NCBI RefSeq assembly: GCF_041021895.1
Contig: NZ_CP157428.1
Location: forward strand, 62,001-126,000
DNA length: 64,000 nt
Direction of reading: 5' to 3'
Source of the DNA: Acinetobacter sp. XH1741
GTDB taxonomy: Bacteria > Pseudomonadota > Gammaproteobacteria > Pseudomonadales > Moraxellaceae
The position numbers and the translations under genes are program-made. The notes beneath the pieces were generated by a model. It was given only the letters and a program-made list of their open reading frames with translations. It searched no databases and was not told the origin of the DNA. This document shows, piece after piece, positions 59,281 to 64,000 of the stretch (position 1 is its first letter; each line of letters begins with the position of its first letter).

Positions 59281-60069
59281 ATGACCAAACAGTTTGCAGT
59301 AATTGGCAACCCCATCGAACAATCACGCTCTCCTGAATTGCATCATGCTTTCGCTGAAAAAACAGGTGTTGACCTGAACTATCAAAAACGTCTCGCCCCT
59401 CTCGATGGTTTTGAATCAAGCATGCGCAGCTTCTTTGCAGAAGGTGGAAGTGGGATGAACGTTACGGTTCCGTTTAAAGAGCAGGCTTTTGCTTTATGTG
59501 ATGTATTAACCGAGCGTGCTCAAATTGCTAAAGCTGTAAATACGCTATGGATGAAAAATGGCAAATTGCATGGTGACAATACTGACGGTCAAGGCTTAGT
59601 TGCCGCAATTCAAGCATTAGAGTGGAACATTGAGAATACAACTATTTTAATTTTAGGAGCTGGTGGTGCAACTCGTGGTGTCATTTACCCACTTGTACAA
59701 GCTGGCGCTAAAAAGATTGTGGTTGCAAACCGGACTTTGGCTCGTGCAGAGCAACTGGTAAACGACTTAAAAACAGCAGTTCCACAAGCTCAATTACAAG
59801 CAATTTCTCTAAACGATTTAGAAGGAAATTTTGATATTGTCATTAATGCAACTTCTGCAAGTCTTTCAGGTGATGCTCTACAATTACCTGAAAAATTACA
59901 ATTCAAACATGCTTACGAAATGGCTTATGGCAAACCTTCTAGTTTTCTAGATCAGGCGAAACAACGTAATGTGCCTTATGCAGAAGGTTTTGGCATGTTA
60001 GTTGGTCAAGCGATTGAAGCTTTTTATATTTGGAATGGTGTAAGACCCGACTTAAAAGATTTCCTATAA
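59281..60069 (+). CDS. aroE: Shikimate dehydrogenase
   Basis: The 262 residues from the ATG at 59281 (MTKQFAVIGNPIEQSRSP) contain the shikimate-binding lysine in NVTVPFKE, the catalytic Asp in GDNTDGQG, and the NADP motif GAGGATRG. It reduces 3-dehydroshikimate in aromatic amino acid synthesis. A TTG four codons upstream (59269) is in frame but less likely. It is probably transcribed separately from hemF, as a terminator separates them. Confidence 0.95.
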   Translation: MTKQFAVIGNPIEQSRSPELHHAFAEKTGVDLNYQKRLAPLDGFESSMRSFFAEGGSGMNVTVPFKEQAFALCDVLTERAQIAKAVNTLWMKNGKLHGDNTDGQGLVAAIQALEWNIENTTILILGAGGATRGVIYPLVQAGAKKIVVANRTLARAEQLVNDLKTAVPQAQLQAISLNDLEGNFDIVINATSASLSGDALQLPEKLQFKHAYEMAYGKPSSFLDQAKQRNVPYAEGFGMLVGQAIEAFYIWNGVRPDLKDFL

Positions 60070-60075
60070 ACAAAA

Positions 60076-60107
60076 AAAAGAACCTACATAGAGTAGGTTC
60101 TTTTTTA
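60076..60107. terminator. Bidirectional terminator
   Basis: GAACCTA and TAGGTTC enclose a 7-nt loop; A-rich and T-rich flanks provide tails on both strands, between convergent aroE and the lipoprotein gene. Confidence 0.88.
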
Positions 60108-60116
60108 TCTCATTTA

Positions 60117-62468
60117 CTATTTTTTAGTAGCAACCATTTGCTTATAAACATCTCGGAAAATTTCATAATCAATAAATTCATTATGTTCAGGTTTTAAGTT
60201 CTGAATTGTTTTTTCCGTGAGCTGTTGTTTACGAGCGGCCACATAAACGTTCCCTAAAATATCAGCCGTTTCTGATAACAAATGCTTTTCTTCAGCAGAA
60301 ACACCATTTTGTTTTTCAAATTCTAACTGATACTGTTTTGAGAACAATTGAGCTGGCTGTTTATATTGCTTCTGTAGCTTCTGCCAAGCTTCACGACCTG
60401 TTTTACCTTGTATCGTCGTGATGACAACATGATCGACAGCACGGCCTAATTCATGGTCAAACTGTTCATCTTGCTCAAGATGATGTTTTTTCTGTAAAGC
60501 AGTAATACGTTCTAAAGCTTTACCTTGAGGATTATAGGTATCTTCATCTGAGAACCAATAAGCATAAACCTCAGCAATTTCTTGTAACTGTTGAACCGAG
60601 TAATATTTAATATACGACGGTTTTTCCGCAGTCAATTTGGCAATGAATACGGCTTTATAAGTTTTGTCATAAGCATGCGTTGCATCATAGGTTTTATCTG
60701 CAAGTACAGCTAGATTGGTATCTAGATCTTGTACATCGCTATGCGTGCCCACTGGATGTTCTAAAACATCACCTTGACCCAGTTTGTCTCCAAAGCCTTT
60801 GATAAAGTTTTCCAGCATAGAACCTTTACTTGCTTCAGCTACAGACTTGGCTTGTTTAAGCTGATGTTGATCAATTGAGGTTGCTTTACCGTAGTTTAAA
60901 ATTTGCATATCAGCTTTAATATTAAAGCTGTGTTTAAACTCAACTGGCGTATAAGCAACATCATAAGTCATGTTGACTGCACGACCTTTGTCATCTAAAG
61001 CCACATCAATCGTGATTGGATTTCTTTGCTTCGGTAAAGCTTGTTCAATCTCAGTCTTATGTTTTAACCATAAAGCTTTGAATGCTTCATCATTGATAAA
61101 CTGGTTTTGGTTATAAGCTTCAAATGTTTGTTTTAAAGCGTCTCGGCGAGACTTGGTTTGAACTTTTTCAGCACTTGCAGCGCTCTGATCAAGCACATCT
61201 ATACCGTAGACTTGGCAATAATCAATATCACCTAAAACAACTGGTTTTTTCAGTAACTTTAATTCAATACATTGATCTTCGGTGAGGGTTACAGCATCTT
61301 CACCTTGCGCATCTTGTACACCATCTGCAGCAGCGTCATCACTGGCACTATCTTCATCTGTTGAAGCAGAGGCAGCAGCCACGGCTTCTTTTGCAGTAGG
61401 AGTATAAGTATCCTCTTCATCACCATATTCAGAAGATGATGTATGACCAAAGTGAGCATTAACAAGTGAATAAAGTTGTTGGCTCACGGCAGCGGCATCA
61501 TCAGAAGAAATCTTTTGTTCTTCTTTATTCGGAGCACCTTTTTTTGCCTCAGAGGCAGCGAGCTCGTTTGCTACCTTTTCAGCCATCTTTTGGTTGTCGA
61601 AACCTAACACACTTTTTTGCAAATATTTATCATTGACCTGACCATACAGCTCAACTTCTAAAAGCAACTCTTCAATGGTGGTTTTCAAACGAATTTTATC
61701 AACGGCTCCAGCCTTACGATCGGTATCTGTCAAAGATACACGTTGTAAGTTTTGCGGGTCAGCCAAACGATAAGAGACCGCACTAGATGATTTAACATAT
61801 TCAATAAACTTCTTCATATCGACATTTTTAAAGAAGTCTTTGTACTTTGAAAAATCGATATAAGCTAAATTATTTTGATTCTCTTTGTTGACTAAATACG
61901 GCATCAAACCAAAATAATTTACGTAAAATTTATAATTTTCTAGATCAAGCACCATTGGCAATTTTGCCTGAACCAAAAGTGTCGGTTTTTCATATTTCGC
62001 AGTCAGGTTAAATGAACCCATTTTTTGACGATAATGAATTGAGCCGTCATAACTAAACTGAAGATCATTTAATAAGTTAAATAATACGGTATCAACTTTT
62101 TCTGAACGTGCTGATGAAGTAAGCCCCAAACTGCCTTGTTCATTCGCAATTGCTGCGTATAAGGTCTGTTTCTGCGCTTTATTTAAAGTAACTTTTTGCT
62201 CACGTAAATATTGATCTACTTTCTTTTGTAATTCAGCATCAAGTTTAGGTTTGTTCTCGGCTTTTACATTTTGTTTTGTTTGTGACGGGTCAACCGTGAT
62301 TTTAAAGTTTCCGCGATAATCATAACTTGGGTATTCATACATCGCATTAACACTTTGTATGGCTTTTTGCTCTAAATTCGCAGATGCCACTTGTGGACGT
62401 ACGCCATGCTGTGCACATGCCGTCAAACCCAAACTAAACAAACATAAACTGAGATATTTTAAATGCAT
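60117..62468 (-). CDS. Large lipoprotein of unknown function (783 residues)
   Basis: The protein starts with a lipoprotein signal peptide and lipobox LTAC (Cys18), so it is probably lipid-anchored to an envelope membrane. The rest is hydrophilic and mostly helical or mixed, with a low-complexity Ala/Asp/Ser/Glu linker at about residues 350-400 that may separate two domains. Two segments mention similar strands: YDYRGNFKI and MGSFNLTAKYEKP. I do not recognise a family. It is a single gene, with its own terminator. Confidence 0.75.
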   Translation of the reverse strand: MHLKYLSLCLFSLGLTACAQHGVRPQVASANLEQKAIQSVNAMYEYPSYDYRGNFKITVDPSQTKQNVKAENKPKLDAELQKKVDQYLREQKVTLNKAQKQTLYAAIANEQGSLGLTSSARSEKVDTVLFNLLNDLQFSYDGSIHYRQKMGSFNLTAKYEKPTLLVQAKLPMVLDLENYKFYVNYFGLMPYLVNKENQNNLAYIDFSKYKDFFKNVDMKKFIEYVKSSSAVSYRLADPQNLQRVSLTDTDRKAGAVDKIRLKTTIEELLLEVELYGQVNDKYLQKSVLGFDNQKMAEKVANELAASEAKKGAPNKEEQKISSDDAAAVSQQLYSLVNAHFGHTSSSEYGDEEDTYTPTAKEAVAAASASTDEDSASDDAAADGVQDAQGEDAVTLTEDQCIELKLLKKPVVLGDIDYCQVYGIDVLDQSAASAEKVQTKSRRDALKQTFEAYNQNQFINDEAFKALWLKHKTEIEQALPKQRNPITIDVALDDKGRAVNMTYDVAYTPVEFKHSFNIKADMQILNYGKATSIDQHQLKQAKSVAEASKGSMLENFIKGFGDKLGQGDVLEHPVGTHSDVQDLDTNLAVLADKTYDATHAYDKTYKAVFIAKLTAEKPSYIKYYSVQQLQEIAEVYAYWFSDEDTYNPQGKALERITALQKKHHLEQDEQFDHELGRAVDHVVITTIQGKTGREAWQKLQKQYKQPAQLFSKQYQLEFEKQNGVSAEEKHLLSETADILGNVYVAARKQQLTEKTIQNLKPEHNEFIDYEIFRDVYKQMVATKK

Positions 62469-62724
62469 AACTTTTTTTAAAACCTTATCGCTTTATCTTT
62501 TCAGCAAAACTTGCTAAAAATAAAAAATTAGTTGTTTTTTCACATAAAAGTATAAGATCTGACTTTATCAGAAAATATAATTTCCAGTGTATTTATTTTC
62601 GACAAAATTCGCTTTTCTGACACTCTTTTCGAGTGTGATTAACATTGTATTTTTATCATGCGAGTGAATAATCAAATCATCGATTCAGATAATCCCACAA
62701 TGATTCAAAATTAGGATTAAAGCC

Positions 62725-64000
62725 ATGCCAGCATATAAAGCTCCCCTACACGATATCCGCTTCTTAATGAATGAAGTACTAGATTACCCTGCTCACTACA
62801 AAACTTTATCAAACGGTGAAAATGCAGATCCAGATACAGTAGATATGATTCTTGAAGGTGCGGCAGATTATTGTGAAAACGTATTGTCACCTCTTAACCA
62901 GTCTGGTGATGAAGAAGGTTGCCATTTTGACAACGGCGAAGTTAAAACACCAAAAGGGTTTAAAGAAGCTTATGACCAATTTGTAATGGGTGGTTGGCAA
63001 GGACTTTCTTATCCAGAAGAATTTGGTGGTCAAGGCCTCCCAATGTCTTTAAACCTCATTAAATCAGAGATGATGGGTACTGCAAACTGGTCATTTACCA
63101 TGTACCCAGGTTTAAGCTCAGGTTGTATGAACACTATTTTGCAATTCGGTACAGATGAGCAAAAGCAAACATATATGCCTAAACTTGTTGAAGGTACATG
63201 GAGCGGCACAATGTGCTTAACCGAACCTCAATGTGGTACAGACTTAGGTCAGGTTAAAACCAAAGCCGAACCTCAAGCTGACGGTACTTACAAAATCACG
63301 GGTACAAAAATCTTTATCTCTGCCGGTGAACACGATTTAACTGAAAACATCATTCACATCGTGCTTGCTCGCCTTCCAGATGCACCTGCGGGTACTCGTG
63401 GTATCTCATTATTCATCGTACCAAAATTTATGCCTACAGCTGATGGCGGTGTTGGTGAACGTAATACAGTAACTTGTGGTTCAATCGAACACAAAATGGG
63501 TATTCGTGCTTCAGCAACTGCTGTGTTGAATTTTGATAATGCAACAGGTTACCTAATTGGTGAAGTAAACAAAGGTTTACATGCCATGTTTACCTTCATG
63601 AATACAGCACGTATTGGTACGGCTGTTCAAGGTATTGCACATGCTGAGTTATCTTTCCAAGGTGCTCTACCGTATGCTAAAGACCGTATGTCTATGCGTG
63701 CGCTTTCTGGTAAGAAAGATCCAGACAAAGTTGCGGATGCAATCATTCACCATGCAGACGTACGTCGTATGCTCTTAACTCAAAAAGCAATCGCTGAAGG
63801 CGGTCGTTCAATGATTTACTACGCTGCTCAAATCGCTGACAAAATGACAGACGCTTTAACACGTGGTGATCAAGCTGCTTTTGAAGACTACGATGACAAA
63901 CTTGGCTTCTATACACCGATCTTAAAAGGTTTCTTAACTGAACTTGGTTTAGAAGCTGCGAATCACGGCATGCAAGTTTACGGCGGCCATGGTTATATTA
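62725..64000 (+). CDS. Acyl-CoA dehydrogenase, long form (partial, 5' portion)
   Basis: The frame is open from the ATG at 62725 (MPAYKAPLHDIRFLMNEVL) to the window edge, 425 codons seen. It has the signature LTEPQCGTDLGQVKTKA, GTKIFISAGEHD, MGIRASATAVLNF and the start of the HGMQVYGGHGYI segment. The MPAYKAPLxD start and the expected length of about 600 residues fit the long acyl-CoA dehydrogenases with an extra C-terminal domain, which degrade fatty acids. AGGA lies 8 bp before the ATG. The 256-bp gap upstream is AT-rich and shows no gene. Confidence 0.92.
   Translation, partial: MPAYKAPLHDIRFLMNEVLDYPAHYKTLSNGENADPDTVDMILEGAADYCENVLSPLNQSGDEEGCHFDNGEVKTPKGFKEAYDQFVMGGWQGLSYPEEFGGQGLPMSLNLIKSEMMGTANWSFTMYPGLSSGCMNTILQFGTDEQKQTYMPKLVEGTWSGTMCLTEPQCGTDLGQVKTKAEPQADGTYKITGTKIFISAGEHDLTENIIHIVLARLPDAPAGTRGISLFIVPKFMPTADGGVGERNTVTCGSIEHKMGIRASATAVLNFDNATGYLIGEVNKGLHAMFTFMNTARIGTAVQGIAHAELSFQGALPYAKDRMSMRALSGKKDPDKVADAIIHHADVRRMLLTQKAIAEGGRSMIYYAAQIADKMTDALTRGDQAAFEDYDDKLGFYTPILKGFLTELGLEAANHGMQVYGGHGYI

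Overview
The window is ordinary chromosomal DNA of a low-GC gammaproteobacterium, most likely Acinetobacter of the baumannii/calcoaceticus group. This rests on gene families and arrangement recognised by eye: a complete S10-spc-alpha ribosomal protein run, an mlaFEDCB operon, a DctQM-type TRAP permease, a rhombosortase, an SdhE-YgfX pair, NsrR with a globin, and AT-rich intergenic regions. No database search was possible. I see no phage, insertion sequence, CRISPR array or resistance island.

Layout. 1-1145: the 3' end of an unknown gene, a HAD phosphatase gene whose start appears damaged, and a minus-strand tRNA operon (Ser-GCT, then two identical Arg-ACG). 1407-6703: RNase R, oligopeptidase A, a zinc-ribbon protein and a membrane-anchored coiled-coil protein. 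6855-10963 (minus): lipoprotein, rhombosortase and TRAP permease. 11196-11525 (minus): two paralogous tiny membrane proteins. 11733-15290: YgfX-like protein, SdhE, an acyl-CoA dehydrogenase and a Baeyer-Villiger type monooxygenase. 15471-29030 (minus): 28 genes from rpsJ to rplQ, including secY and rpoA, driven by a near-consensus promoter at 29198-29226 with a hairpin-rich leader.

29283-43399: a glutamine amidotransferase, a cystathionine beta-lyase-like enzyme, a HerA-like ATPase, a globin with a degenerate reductase domain under a perfect NsrR site, nsrR, the GTPase YihA, a di-iron-like hydrolase, a dicarboxylate symporter, tesB, plsB, an AdeT-like solute-binding protein and an SDR-fold protein. 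43420-51877: recG-comF, a Nudix hydrolase, a LOG protein, a CorA-type transporter, mlaFEDCB (minus) and a 56-residue membrane protein just upstream of it. 51988-54118: a DEAD-box RNA helicase with a repetitive Arg/Gly/Asp tail, preceded by a leader of about 265 nt that folds into a branched structure. 54264-64000: suhB, dxs, ribA, hemF, aroE, a large lipoprotein of unknown function and an acyl-CoA dehydrogenase cut by the window edge.

The best candidates for something undescribed are the structured helicase leader, the tandem tiny membrane proteins with a nearby palindromic operator, the small membrane gene ahead of mla, and the leader hairpins in the ribosomal protein operon. All are small-scale features; I found no convincing large novel system.
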